From assembly GCA_003443635.1 (NCBI GenBank), contig CP031964.1, positions 2,078,321 to 2,142,320 on the forward strand: 64,000 bases of DNA. Reading direction: 5' to 3'. This stretch comes from Flavobacteriaceae bacterium. Lineage in GTDB: Bacteria > Bacteroidota > Bacteroidia > Flavobacteriales > Flavobacteriaceae. The notes below the pieces were generated by a model. That model did no database searches. It was not told the DNA's origin and worked only from the letters and a program-made list of their open reading frames with translations. Of this stretch, positions 17,474-26,546 are shown in pieces. How positions within the stretch are numbered: the first letter of the stretch is position 1; every line of letters begins with the position of its first letter. The translations under genes and the position numbers were made by a program.

Positions 17474-18475
17474 ATGAAATCACTTTTCTTTAATTTATTC
17501 ATATTTATTTCAACAATTGCAATATCTCAAGAAAATAAGACCCCAACAATTAATGATGCTTTAAAAAAATATGCTTTTTTAAAGGACCATATTCTTGAAA
17601 AATCTGATACTATTACATATTACCTTAAAAAGTATAAAACAAAACCAAGTAAATTAGTAGTATATATTCAAGGTACAGATCCTAACCCTATTTTTTCATT
17701 TAAGAAAAAAAATAAAGGAAGTACAATCTCAAGGTGGTTTGGGAGTGACTATAAAACTCTTGATTCTACTTACACTTATGCAATTATTCCAAAACCCGGA
17801 CTAGAAGGTATAATTAATGAAGATAGCCTTTTTGTTCCAAAAAAATATTATCAAAAAAATTACCAAGAATATAGGGTTAATCAAATTCATCAATCCATCA
17901 ATCATATTGTTCAAAATCATCTTGTAAAACCTGAAAGAATAATTGTTTATGGTCATTCTGAAGGAGCAGTAATTGCTGCCGAACTTGCTAAAAAGAATAA
18001 ATATATAACCCACTTAGGTTTTTGGTCCGGAAATGTTTTAAACAATTTTTACGAATTCTCTCTATTTGATAGGATTGAAACTTTACAAGGTAAACAATCA
18101 GATTCTATATCTCACAATAATATAATGGGAATTCTTAATTGGTATCAATCTGTTATAGAAAATCCTAATTCTACTGAAGTTGATCATTTTGGATTTACAA
18201 ACAAGAGATGGTCATCATATGAAACACCTCCGATAGAAAATTTATTAAATATTGACATTCCTATATATGCAGTTTTTGGAACTAAAGATGAAAGTACTCC
18301 TATCGAAACTGCTTATTTGATTCCTATTCAGTTTATGGAAAGAAGGAAAAATAATTTAACTTTTGAAGTTTGTATTGATTGCAACCATGGATACATTGTA
18401 GAAAAGAATGGAAAAAAAATCAAGCATTGGGATCGAATATTTGAACAATTTATTTCTTGGACAATTAAAAAATAA
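17474..18475 (+). CDS. Exported alpha/beta hydrolase-like protein
   Basis: A 333-residue protein with a signal peptide (residues 1-18, ending AISQ) and an alpha/beta hydrolase core. The nucleophile elbow is GHSEG with Ser162, followed by an Ala-rich helix (AVIAAELAKK). An acid candidate is in VFGTKDESTP near residue 275 and a histidine in DCNHGYIV near 300, giving a complete triad in the right order. It is probably a periplasmic esterase, lipase or peptidase-like enzyme with unknown substrate. Neighbours are unrelated. Confidence 0.75.
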   Translation: MKSLFFNLFIFISTIAISQENKTPTINDALKKYAFLKDHILEKSDTITYYLKKYKTKPSKLVVYIQGTDPNPIFSFKKKNKGSTISRWFGSDYKTLDSTYTYAIIPKPGLEGIINEDSLFVPKKYYQKNYQEYRVNQIHQSINHIVQNHLVKPERIIVYGHSEGAVIAAELAKKNKYITHLGFWSGNVLNNFYEFSLFDRIETLQGKQSDSISHNNIMGILNWYQSVIENPNSTEVDHFGFTNKRWSSYETPPIENLLNIDIPIYAVFGTKDESTPIETAYLIPIQFMERRKNNLTFEVCIDCNHGYIVEKNGKKIKHWDRIFEQFISWTIKK

Positions 18476-18560
18476 AGGAGAATAATGAAAAATTGTTATT
18501 GTAAATTTTATAGATATTATTCTTAACCGGGATTTTTTTAAAACTTCATAGTTCAATTGT

Positions 18561-18574
18561 TATATGTAACTTTG
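18561..18574 (+). promoter_or_regulatory. Promoter core of the MutS2 gene
   Basis: TATATGTAACTTTG contains an exact TAnnTTTG box (TAACTTTG, 18567-18574) 51 bases before the ATG. The same 14 bases occur ahead of lptD at 37947-37960. Confidence 0.55.
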
Positions 18575-18625
18575 TTATATCTTAAAAGCAATAAAAAGAG
18601 TTCCATTTTTTGTGGAAACTAAAAG

Positions 18626-20794
18626 ATGATAAACATTCACGAAAAAACATTACAAGATTTAGAATATAATACTGTTTTACAACAAGTAAGTACACATTGT
18701 ATTACTAATCCAGGAAAGGAACACACATTACAAATTAAACCTTTCAAGACTAAGGAATTAGTTTATAATGCTTTGCAATTAACTCATGAGTATGTTTCTT
18801 CTTTTTATAATGATAATCGTATCCCTAATCATGGATTTGATATTATCGATAAAGAATTACAATTATTAAGTATAGAAAACAGTTTTTTAGAAGTTCCTAG
18901 TTTTAAAAAGTTAGTTTCCATTTCTTTAACGGTCAATGAGCTAATAAAGTTTCTTAAAAAATTTAATACATATTATCCAAACTTAGCTAAAGTTTCTTCT
19001 GAAATTGAACATACTGAAGTTATTATTAAAAAAGTAGATGATACTATTGATAAGTTTGATCAAGTAAAGGATAATGCCTCAGAACTACTTTATAGTCTTA
19101 GAAAATCTATAAACGGATTAAAAGGTAAGATCAATTCTAGTTTTGTGTCTGCTTTAAATAGTTATCATAATTTAGATTATTTGGATGAGATTCGAGAATC
19201 TGTTATTGATAATCATCGTGTTTTAGCTGTAAAAGCAATGTATAGACGAAAAGTAAAGGGAGCTATAATGGGGGGTAGTAAAACGGGGAGTATCGTTTAT
19301 ATCGAACCTGAAACTACTTTACAATTTACACGAGAACTTAATAATCTAGAATATGAAGAGCATGAAGAGGTTGTTCGCATTTTAAAACAGTTAACCAATT
19401 TTATTCGTCCATTTTTATCGCTACTACAAAAATATCAAGAGTTTTTAACTCATTTAGATGTTATTTATGCAAAAGCAAAGTATGCACAATCTATTAATGG
19501 TATTCTTCCAGAAATTACAGAAGACCGTAGTTTTTATATTAGAGATGCGTATCACCCATTGCTATATTTAAATAATTTACAGAAGAAAGAAAAAACATTC
19601 CCTCAAACTATAGAGCTAAATCAAAACAGTAGAATTATAGTTATTTCTGGACCAAATGCAGGTGGAAAAAGCATCACGTTAAAAACAGTAGGATTATTGC
19701 AAATAATGCTACAAAGCGGAATGTTAATTCCTGTGCACGAACGTAGTAAAACTTGTTTATTTGATCGTGTTTTAAGTGATATTGGTGATAATCAGTCTAT
19801 AGAAAATCATTTGAGCACTTATAGTTATCGCTTAAAACAAATGAACTATTTCTTGAAAAAATGTAATAAAAACACACTCTTTTTAATTGATGAATTTGGT
19901 ACAGGAAGTGACCCTGAACTTGGTGGAGCTTTAGCTGAAACTTTTTTAGAAGTATTTTACGAACGTGAAGCGTTTGGTATTATAACTACTCATTATTCCA
20001 ATTTAAAGATACTAGCTAATGAATTACCACATATGCTCAATGCAAATATGATGTTTGATGAGCGTAGCTTAGAACCTATGTATAAATTAGCTATTGGTCA
20101 AGCTGGAAGTTCGTTTACTTTTGAGGTTGCACAGAAAAACGGAATCCCATATAGTTTAATTAATAAAGCTAAAAAGAAAATTGAGCGTAGTAAAGTTCGT
20201 TTTGATGCGACTATAGCTAAGCTACAAAAAGAACGTTCTAAGCTAGAAAAAACAGAACGTTCTCTAAAAGTAAATGAGCAGAAAAAATTAGCTGAAGCTG
20301 ATAAATTAGAAGGTATAAACGATAAAATTCAACGTAAGCTCGAAAGTTATCAAGAACTTTACGATAGTAACCAACGTTTAATTTATTTAGGTCAAAAAAT
20401 TAATACCATTTCTGAAAAGTATTTTCAAAATAAGAAAAAACGAGAATTGATTGCTGAATTTATGAAGATCGTTGAGGTCGAAAATTCAAAACGAAAAAAA
20501 GTAACTCCAAAACAGAAAAAAATAGAAAAAGTAAAAGAACAACAAATAAAGGTAGAAGTAGAACAAAAAGTTGCTGTAATCAGAAAAAAGAAAAAAGCAG
20601 CAAAACAAAAAGCAATTGAAGCTCCTAAACCAAAGCCTGTATTAAAAATTGGAGATCGAGTACGTATGGAGGATGGACGTGCCGTTGGTAGTATTGACAA
20701 AATAGAAAAAAACAAAGCAGTAGTTAATTATGGTATCTTTACTACCAATGTAAGTATCGATAGCTTAGAGCTTGTTGAAACAACTAAAAAATAA
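18626..20794 (+). CDS. MutS2-family ATPase lacking an Smr domain
   Basis: DNA-binding MutS-family ATPase of the MutS2 branch, which acts on recombination intermediates or stalled ribosomes and not on mismatches. Residues 1 to about 300 are the lever/clamp core; the Walker A GPNAGGKS is near residue 343 and the Walker B LIDEFGTGSDP near 421, followed by the TTHYSNLK helix. A lysine-rich coiled region (about 520-660) leads to a small beta domain (KIGDRVRMEDGRAVGSI) that resembles the KOW-like part of MutS2. The C-terminal Smr nuclease domain of classic MutS2 (about 780 residues) is absent. The DCC-family gene starts at the next base after the stop. Confidence 0.9.
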   Translation: MINIHEKTLQDLEYNTVLQQVSTHCITNPGKEHTLQIKPFKTKELVYNALQLTHEYVSSFYNDNRIPNHGFDIIDKELQLLSIENSFLEVPSFKKLVSISLTVNELIKFLKKFNTYYPNLAKVSSEIEHTEVIIKKVDDTIDKFDQVKDNASELLYSLRKSINGLKGKINSSFVSALNSYHNLDYLDEIRESVIDNHRVLAVKAMYRRKVKGAIMGGSKTGSIVYIEPETTLQFTRELNNLEYEEHEEVVRILKQLTNFIRPFLSLLQKYQEFLTHLDVIYAKAKYAQSINGILPEITEDRSFYIRDAYHPLLYLNNLQKKEKTFPQTIELNQNSRIIVISGPNAGGKSITLKTVGLLQIMLQSGMLIPVHERSKTCLFDRVLSDIGDNQSIENHLSTYSYRLKQMNYFLKKCNKNTLFLIDEFGTGSDPELGGALAETFLEVFYEREAFGIITTHYSNLKILANELPHMLNANMMFDERSLEPMYKLAIGQAGSSFTFEVAQKNGIPYSLINKAKKKIERSKVRFDATIAKLQKERSKLEKTERSLKVNEQKKLAEADKLEGINDKIQRKLESYQELYDSNQRLIYLGQKINTISEKYFQNKKKRELIAEFMKIVEVENSKRKKVTPKQKKIEKVKEQQIKVEVEQKVAVIRKKKKAAKQKAIEAPKPKPVLKIGDRVRMEDGRAVGSIDKIEKNKAVVNYGIFTTNVSIDSLELVETTKK

Positions 20795-21211
20795 ATGATA
20801 GAAATCCCTGAACATAAAAAATTGATTTTATTTGACGGAGTGTGTAACCTTTGTAATGCTTCGGTGTTGTATGTGATAAAGAGAGATAAAAAAGACGTAT
20901 TTATGTTTGCTCCGTTACAATCTGATATTGGTAAACAGCTTATTCAAAAATACAACCTAGATATTTCCAAAACAGATTCGATATTGCTCTATAATCCAAA
21001 AAAAGGATTATTTTCTAGATCTACTGCTGCTTTAAAAATAGCATCACATTTAGGTATTCCAACAAGTTTACTAAGTATATTTTTAATCCTCCCCTCGTTT
21101 ATTAGAAACTGGGTTTATGATTATATTGCTAAAAATCGCTATAAATGGTATGGCAAAAAAGATCAATGTATGATTCCTACACCAGAGTTAAAAAGTAAGT
21201 TTTTGGAGTGA
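20795..21211 (+). CDS. DCC-family (DUF393) thiol-disulfide oxidoreductase-like protein
   Basis: A 138-residue DUF393/DCC protein: the N-terminal strand runs into DGVCNLCN, with Cys17 and Cys20 forming the CxxC that resembles a thioredoxin-like active site. The DGVC start is the family signature. The C-terminus carries the usual basic GKKDQCMIPTPE segment. Family members are predicted disulfide oxidoreductases with poorly known substrates. The ATG begins one base after the MutS2 stop, so both are on one transcript; its stop is one base from the convergent DUF1704 gene. Confidence 0.88.
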   Translation: MIEIPEHKKLILFDGVCNLCNASVLYVIKRDKKDVFMFAPLQSDIGKQLIQKYNLDISKTDSILLYNPKKGLFSRSTAALKIASHLGIPTSLLSIFLILPSFIRNWVYDYIAKNRYKWYGKKDQCMIPTPELKSKFLE

Positions 21212-21212
21212 A

Positions 21213-22379
21213 TTACTTTAAGTTTTTTAAAATAAAGTCTACCGTTTTATTAGTATTATTATTTTCTATATACGCATCTGTAATATGTTTTGCAGGTACT
21301 GCTAAACCCTTATTTATTAAATATGTGATATCGTCAGCATAATCTATTGTAACTTTCCCTGTAAGTAAGATACTCAAATCTTTCCCTGCCTGATAATAAT
21401 CATATACTTTTTTAAGCCCTGTAAGATATAGATAATCTTTTGTAAATCCACCTCCACGATGTACTCTAACAGTAATATAAAATGCTTTCTCCCTATCTAA
21501 ATCGTATTGATTATGAAGCATTCTAAAGGTTTTTGAGAACGAATATCCTTTTGCTAAGCTATCTACTGCAATTACTCTATAAGCTAGTTCTTTTAAGCGT
21601 TTAATAGTTAAGTTATTGCTCATATATTCAGCAAATACAGCCAAACCTTCTTGAGTTTCTTCATTATTAGGGAATCCATGAGAAAACACTTTTAAAGGAT
21701 GCTCAATACCATTCATAGTAGTTACCATATGCACTCCTATTTCATGATTAGCCAAAACTTTAACCTCATTATCCGAATAAGCATAATTCTTATTTAAAAC
21801 AAGTGTTTTTATATTATTTAATACCATTGCTATTGCTGACATTTTATCAGACTCTACAATAGCATAATCAAAATCATATTGTTTAGAATAATCTTTAAAA
21901 AAACGCGAAGCTTCCCCTGAAGTATATTTAGGAAGAAAATGGGGTTCTGAATCTTCTTCTTCTTCAAAATGAAGAATGAATCTTGCATTTTCTACATCTT
22001 TTTCTGTGGGTGTACCATAACTACGTAAACAATTGTAATAAAAATTCTTATTAGCCCCTATACAACCTATAGCTTGAATTAATCCTGAATATGAATAAAT
22101 AATATCCTCATATAGTTGTCGTATCTGTAGGTCTTCAATTTTTTCAATGGGCTGTGCAAATAAATTCCTCAATAAATTAAAACGATCGAAATCTAACACT
22201 GGGTATTTAAAGATAGGGTCTGTTAAATACTTTGAAGAAAAAAAACGTTGCTTCTCTTCTTCTATATTTATAGGATTCACATAATTTAAAAGTTCAATTT
22301 TTTTTACTAAACCATCTACTACTTCATCTATTTTTAAAAGATGTTTCGTTGCTATATTCATATCTTTCATCTTCATCAT
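21213..22379 (-). CDS. DUF1704 metallopeptidase-like QEGLA protein
   Basis: A 388-residue member of the DUF1704 family, often named flavohemoglobin expression-modulating QEGLA motif protein. It has a gluzincin-like motif HEIGVH (HExxxH, near residue 210) and, about 30 residues on, ETQEGLA, where the glutamate would be a third zinc ligand. Eukaryotic relatives (MATCAP) are carboxypeptidases that trim a C-terminal tyrosine from tubulin. I infer a cytoplasmic zinc peptidase or carboxypeptidase; there is no signal peptide. It is the last gene of a tight operon with an N-formylglutamate amidohydrolase, rhodanese and ATP-grasp ligase. The old link to flavohemoglobin is not supported by anything here. 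Confidence 0.88.
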   Translation of the reverse strand: MMKMKDMNIATKHLLKIDEVVDGLVKKIELLNYVNPINIEEEKQRFFSSKYLTDPIFKYPVLDFDRFNLLRNLFAQPIEKIEDLQIRQLYEDIIYSYSGLIQAIGCIGANKNFYYNCLRSYGTPTEKDVENARFILHFEEEEDSEPHFLPKYTSGEASRFFKDYSKQYDFDYAIVESDKMSAIAMVLNNIKTLVLNKNYAYSDNEVKVLANHEIGVHMVTTMNGIEHPLKVFSHGFPNNEETQEGLAVFAEYMSNNLTIKRLKELAYRVIAVDSLAKGYSFSKTFRMLHNQYDLDREKAFYITVRVHRGGGFTKDYLYLTGLKKVYDYYQAGKDLSILLTGKVTIDYADDITYLINKGLAVPAKHITDAYIENNNTNKTVDFILKNLK

Positions 22380-22385
22380 TCTTTT

Positions 22386-23216
22386 CTATTTCTTATATAA
22401 TTCATAAAATACAGATGCTTGTTCTGACAATCGTATTTTTAATTCTTCCTCAATCTTATTTACAACATTATTATAAATAGTGCCATCTAACTCATTACAA
22501 TAAATTTTAGAAACTTCTGTAGCTAAAACTAGAGAATTCTTAAAATTGCTAGTGATATATTTTAAAAAATATCCATTGCCTTGGAAAGTATCATTTATTT
22601 TTGAAGTCGATTTAATTTTGTTCGGTAATTTAATTTCAGATAAACTCTGCCTCCATTGTTCTATTATAATTTCAAATCGAGAATTATCAATATTAGTTGT
22701 TCCTAAATTCCACGTAGGAACTTCTCTATCCCACCGCTTCCAATTATAACTATGCATATCAAACACAATACTTATACCAAACTTCTTCTCTATTTTTTTG
22801 ATTAATGAATTTACTACTTTATAAAAATTGTGATGTTTTTGAAGACTTTTTTGCTTCACCTTTTCTGATAATGGATTATGCCATAATTGTTTTCCCCAAG
22901 CATCTGTATAAATAGCAGTTTCTGGAGAGCGATTTAAATCATACTCAAAACGAGAGTCCATACCAGCTATAACAATAGGATGTGATTGTATCATTTGTTT
23001 CGTTGAAGGATCTTCTTCATACCAACGTTCATATTCTGTGTGAATACAATTGTCTATAAGCTCGTCTCTAAATTGATGACCATCATGTATCGCCCCACAA
23101 ACATAAGGTACATAACTTTCAATTTTTATAGAAAAAGAGTTATCAAAGGCTATGGCATTAAAAGTTTCTTCGGATTCAATCTTTTTTATAATCTCTTCAA
23201 TAGAAAGTTGTAACAT
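22386..23216 (-). CDS. N-formylglutamate amidohydrolase family protein
   Basis: A 276-residue zinc hydrolase-like protein of the N-formylglutamate amidohydrolase family, which releases formate and glutamate from N-formyl-L-glutamate in histidine breakdown. Seen features: VCGAIHDGHQFRDEL near residue 39, GMDSRFEYDLNR near 84, and FDMHSYN near 152. No histidine-utilisation (hut) gene is in the operon, so the natural substrate may be another N-acyl glutamate or gamma-glutamyl-type amide. It lies 3 bases downstream of the rhodanese gene and 6 bases upstream of the DUF1704 gene. Confidence 0.85.
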   Translation of the reverse strand: MLQLSIEEIIKKIESEETFNAIAFDNSFSIKIESYVPYVCGAIHDGHQFRDELIDNCIHTEYERWYEEDPSTKQMIQSHPIVIAGMDSRFEYDLNRSPETAIYTDAWGKQLWHNPLSEKVKQKSLQKHHNFYKVVNSLIKKIEKKFGISIVFDMHSYNWKRWDREVPTWNLGTTNIDNSRFEIIIEQWRQSLSEIKLPNKIKSTSKINDTFQGNGYFLKYITSNFKNSLVLATEVSKIYCNELDGTIYNNVVNKIEEELKIRLSEQASVFYELYKK

Positions 23217-23219
23217 ATT

Positions 23220-24056
23220 TCACTCATTAATTAAACTTCCCCATTCTGTCCAAGAGCCATCATAAATAGATAAACTTTTATAACCGCTCAGGGTTGCTCC
23301 TAGTGCTAAAACACAAGCAGTAATACCTGAACCGCAGCTAAAAATAATTTCATCATCAAGTTTTGCTAATTTGTTAAACTCTTGTTTTAATTCTTCATCA
23401 GATTTAAAAACATTACCATTAAATAAGTTAGTATATGGAAAATTAAATGAATTAGGGATTGTACCACTCCTTAATCCAATTCTAGGTTCTTCAACTTCTC
23501 CTTTAAATCTAGCGGTTGAACGTGCATCGATAATAATACACTTAGAACTATCTTTTGATGCTAATTTCATATCATCAAAAAATCGCATTGTTCCTGAAGA
23601 ATATTTAGCTACAAAGTTTCCTTGTTTTCCTTTATATTCTTGAAATGAAGTTGTATTGTAACCCTGACTAATCCATTCTGGAAGCCCACCATTTAAAACT
23701 GCTACATTATGATATCCCATCGTTTTAAATAACCACCATACTCTAGGACCGGAATAAATTCCTTTAGTGTCATAAATTACAATAGCACTATCCCTATTAA
23801 TACCTAAATTTTGAGCTTCTTTAGTAAATTGTGTTTCGGTAGAAATAGTATTTGGGAAAGGTGCAGATGTATCGCTAAATTTATATTTTAAATCAAAAAA
23901 TCGTGTCGAAGGTATATACTGTATAGCATTTTCATTAGATGAATTTTCTGTAACCACTTTTATTGTTGCATCTAATATAATTAGATTAGTAGCATTTAAA
24001 TTTTCATTTAGCCATTTAACAGAAACTAACGGTTTATTGATATTAATACTACTCAT
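23220..24056 (-). CDS. Two-domain rhodanese sulfurtransferase
   Basis: A 278-residue sulfurtransferase with two rhodanese domains: an inactive N-terminal one (about residues 8-140) and a catalytic C-terminal one (about 160-278). The active cysteine is Cys241 in CGSGITA, a loop closer to 3-mercaptopyruvate sulfurtransferases (CGxGVTA) than to thiosulfate sulfurtransferases (CRKGVTA). It moves sulfane sulfur to a thiol acceptor in the cytoplasm. It sits 3 bases after the ATP-grasp ligase gene. An ATP-grasp/sulfurtransferase pair suggests thiol or sulfur chemistry on the ligase product, which is inference. Confidence 0.9.
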   Translation of the reverse strand: MSSININKPLVSVKWLNENLNATNLIILDATIKVVTENSSNENAIQYIPSTRFFDLKYKFSDTSAPFPNTISTETQFTKEAQNLGINRDSAIVIYDTKGIYSGPRVWWLFKTMGYHNVAVLNGGLPEWISQGYNTTSFQEYKGKQGNFVAKYSSGTMRFFDDMKLASKDSSKCIIIDARSTARFKGEVEEPRIGLRSGTIPNSFNFPYTNLFNGNVFKSDEELKQEFNKLAKLDDEIIFSCGSGITACVLALGATLSGYKSLSIYDGSWTEWGSLINE

Positions 24057-24059
24057 ACA

Positions 24060-25103
24060 TTAAGCTTCTTCTACTGTTTTACGAAGCCTTGTTAATCTAT
24101 CAAAGGCTTGAAGCTTATCTAACACTTTACTCTCTAAGAAATCTATAACTTTTTCTTCAACTTTAAACTTATTCTTATACACTTTATTTATGTATGTAAT
24201 TCCTCCAGGAGACATGACATTAACTTCAACTAATTTACCTCCTATAACATCTATCCCAACAAAATATAGCCCATCATTAACCAATTTTGGACCTATTTGT
24301 TTACACAATGCTTTTTCTGCTTTAGTCAATGAGTGTCTTTGTACTGATCCACCAGCAGATACATTAGAACGATGATCATCATTACCAGGAACACGTTTCA
24401 TAGCACCAACAGGTTCTCCGTTTAATAATAAAATACGAACATCGCCTTCATCTGCGCCTTCAATATAATCTTGAAGAATAACATAATTCGATTCTCCATC
24501 GCCACTAGAAATATAAAAGTCCAATAATGAATTAATATTACTCATTGCTGATTTTTCAATAAGTATAACTCCAGAACCCCCAAACCCATTTAAAGGTTTT
24601 AAAATCATTTTATCAGCCTTAGATTCTTTAATCTGCTGAACCAAATATTTCTTGTTTTTTGACACATGTGTATTTGGTATAATATTACTATGTGCATCAC
24701 CAAAAGCTGCAGTATATAATTTATTGTTTGCTTCACGCATTCCTTCTAGGGAATTAACTATAAAGACATCATCTTTTACTGAGTCTAAAAAGTTTAACAT
24801 AATTGGATCTAATGGTGGATTTGCTCTAAAAAAAATGGCATCAAATCCAGCAAGTGGCAACATTTCTTCTCTTAATGTAACTTTGTTATAAAAAGCTTTT
24901 AATGTAGTTGGCACTCTATCAATTTTGTCAATGACAGCACAAAATGCATTGGTAACACTATCTCTAATAGTAAGATTTGCAGGTGTGCATATTGCCACAC
25001 CATGGCCACGTTTTACGCATTCTTTAATTAAAGTCAAACTTGTATCATTTTCAGGATCTATCTGCTCCCAAGGATACATTATAAAACAAACATTCATTTT
25101 CAT
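24060..25103 (-). CDS. Glutathione synthetase-like ATP-grasp ligase
   Basis: A 347-residue ATP-grasp carboxylate-amine ligase similar to prokaryotic glutathione synthetase GshB, which joins gamma-Glu-Cys and glycine. The N-terminal pre-ATP-grasp domain opens MKMNVCFIMYPWEQIDPEND; the ATP-grasp core shows KPLNGFGGSG near residue 168, DEGDVRILLLNGEP near 222, and the metal-binding EVNVMSPGG near 312. There is no gshA nearby, and the genome carries bshA of the bacillithiol pathway, so the product may not be glutathione. It begins a tight four-gene block; whether DAACS (31 bases upstream) is on the same transcript is likely but unproved. Confidence 0.85.
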   Translation of the reverse strand: MKMNVCFIMYPWEQIDPENDTSLTLIKECVKRGHGVAICTPANLTIRDSVTNAFCAVIDKIDRVPTTLKAFYNKVTLREEMLPLAGFDAIFFRANPPLDPIMLNFLDSVKDDVFIVNSLEGMREANNKLYTAAFGDAHSNIIPNTHVSKNKKYLVQQIKESKADKMILKPLNGFGGSGVILIEKSAMSNINSLLDFYISSGDGESNYVILQDYIEGADEGDVRILLLNGEPVGAMKRVPGNDDHRSNVSAGGSVQRHSLTKAEKALCKQIGPKLVNDGLYFVGIDVIGGKLVEVNVMSPGGITYINKVYKNKFKVEEKVIDFLESKVLDKLQAFDRLTRLRKTVEEA

Positions 25104-25134
25104 AAAGGTTTTATAGAGATTTAATTTAATGAAT

Positions 25135-26451
25135 TTATTTTACCTCTTCATAATTATCATCCCAGTTTTTAGGTTTTGGGTCATGTAATTTTCCTAAAGA
25201 TTTTGCTACCATCATAGACACTGTGGCATCACCAGTAACGTTAACTGTTGTTCTACACATATCTAAAGGTCTATCTACAGCAAAAATTAATGCAAGTCCT
25301 ATTGGTAATAATTCTGCTGGAAAACCAACAGCTTCTAATACAATAACTAACATTACCATTCCGGCACTTGGTACTGCAGCGCTACCTATAGATGCCAACA
25401 ATGCTGTTAAAATAATAACCAACTGATTTGTAAAGGTTAAACCTTCTGGCCAAATTACTTGCATTATGAACACAGCAGCTATGGCTTGATACAAGCTTGT
25501 ACCATCCATATTAATAGTAGCTCCAACTGGAAGAACAAAACTAGAAACTTCTTTATCTACACCAATATGCTCTTCTACACGTTCCATCGTAACTGGTAAG
25601 GTAGCAGCACTACTACTTGTAGAAAATGCTAAAAGTTGAGCAGGGCTTATCTGTTTTAAAAACCATAATGGTGATTTTTTTGTGTATATGCTTACCAAGA
25701 ATAAATACACACCTATCATTAACATTAAGCCTCCAACAACGCAAAGCGCATAAACTACTAATTTAATTAAAATTTCTACATCTTCAAAAGCAATTATAAC
25801 ATTTGCTAAAAGAGCAAAGACTGCATACGGAGCAAACATCATAATTAAATCTACCATTTTCATTACAACTTCATTCATAGAGTCAAAAAACTTAACTAAA
25901 GGTTTAGCTTTTTTCTTTGGAATCAATAATAAACATACGCCCACAAAGAGTGCAAAAAAGATAATTTGAAGCATTTTAGCATCACCTAATGCTTTAAAAA
26001 TATTGCTAGGAAATATATCAACTAAAGCTTGAAGTGGTCCAGCTTCTTTTTGCATATTTGCCTTACCCACCATCATATCTGCAGAGCTTTGATAAGTAAC
26101 TTTAATTTTCTCGATAGTATCTTGAGACATTCCTGAACCAGGCTTAACAATATTTACAATACTTAATCCAATTACAATTGCAATTACAGTAGTACCCATA
26201 TATATACCAATCGTGCGCAAACCCATTGCTTTAATCTTTGAAATGTGCCCTAATTCTGAAATTCCCTTAACAAGAGAAGCTAGTATTAGTGGTACAGCAA
26301 TTAATTTTAAAAGATTAATAAAAATTGTTCCAAAAGGTGCAATCCAATCTGTTACAAACCATTTTCCACCTACTGAATTCATAATAAATCCAAAAATGAT
26401 ACCAAGGCCCATTCCTATTAAAATTTTCCAATGCAATGCAAGTTTTTTCAT
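25135..26451 (-). CDS. Dicarboxylate/amino acid:cation symporter (DAACS)
   Basis: Inner-membrane glutamate/aspartate/C4-dicarboxylate:Na+ or H+ symporter of 438 residues. Family signatures are present: the first re-entrant loop STSSSAATLPVTMERVEE near residue 274, and NMDGTSLYQ near 308, the sodium/aspartate site, then SIGSAAVPSAGMVML near 355. An RPLDMCRTTVNVTGDA stretch near 395 contains the substrate arginine. It lies 31 bases upstream of the ATP-grasp gene on the same strand. Glutamate import would fit the glutamate-linked enzymes that follow. Confidence 0.92.
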   Translation of the reverse strand: MKKLALHWKILIGMGLGIIFGFIMNSVGGKWFVTDWIAPFGTIFINLLKLIAVPLILASLVKGISELGHISKIKAMGLRTIGIYMGTTVIAIVIGLSIVNIVKPGSGMSQDTIEKIKVTYQSSADMMVGKANMQKEAGPLQALVDIFPSNIFKALGDAKMLQIIFFALFVGVCLLLIPKKKAKPLVKFFDSMNEVVMKMVDLIMMFAPYAVFALLANVIIAFEDVEILIKLVVYALCVVGGLMLMIGVYLFLVSIYTKKSPLWFLKQISPAQLLAFSTSSSAATLPVTMERVEEHIGVDKEVSSFVLPVGATINMDGTSLYQAIAAVFIMQVIWPEGLTFTNQLVIILTALLASIGSAAVPSAGMVMLVIVLEAVGFPAELLPIGLALIFAVDRPLDMCRTTVNVTGDATVSMMVAKSLGKLHDPKPKNWDDNYEEVK

Positions 26452-26546
26452 AAAAATTTATTTTAACTCTTAAAAACAGAGTGTATTATAATTATATTGT
26501 TTTCAGTCTCAATCATAATAATATCCTTATTGTAAAAAAGGTAGTA

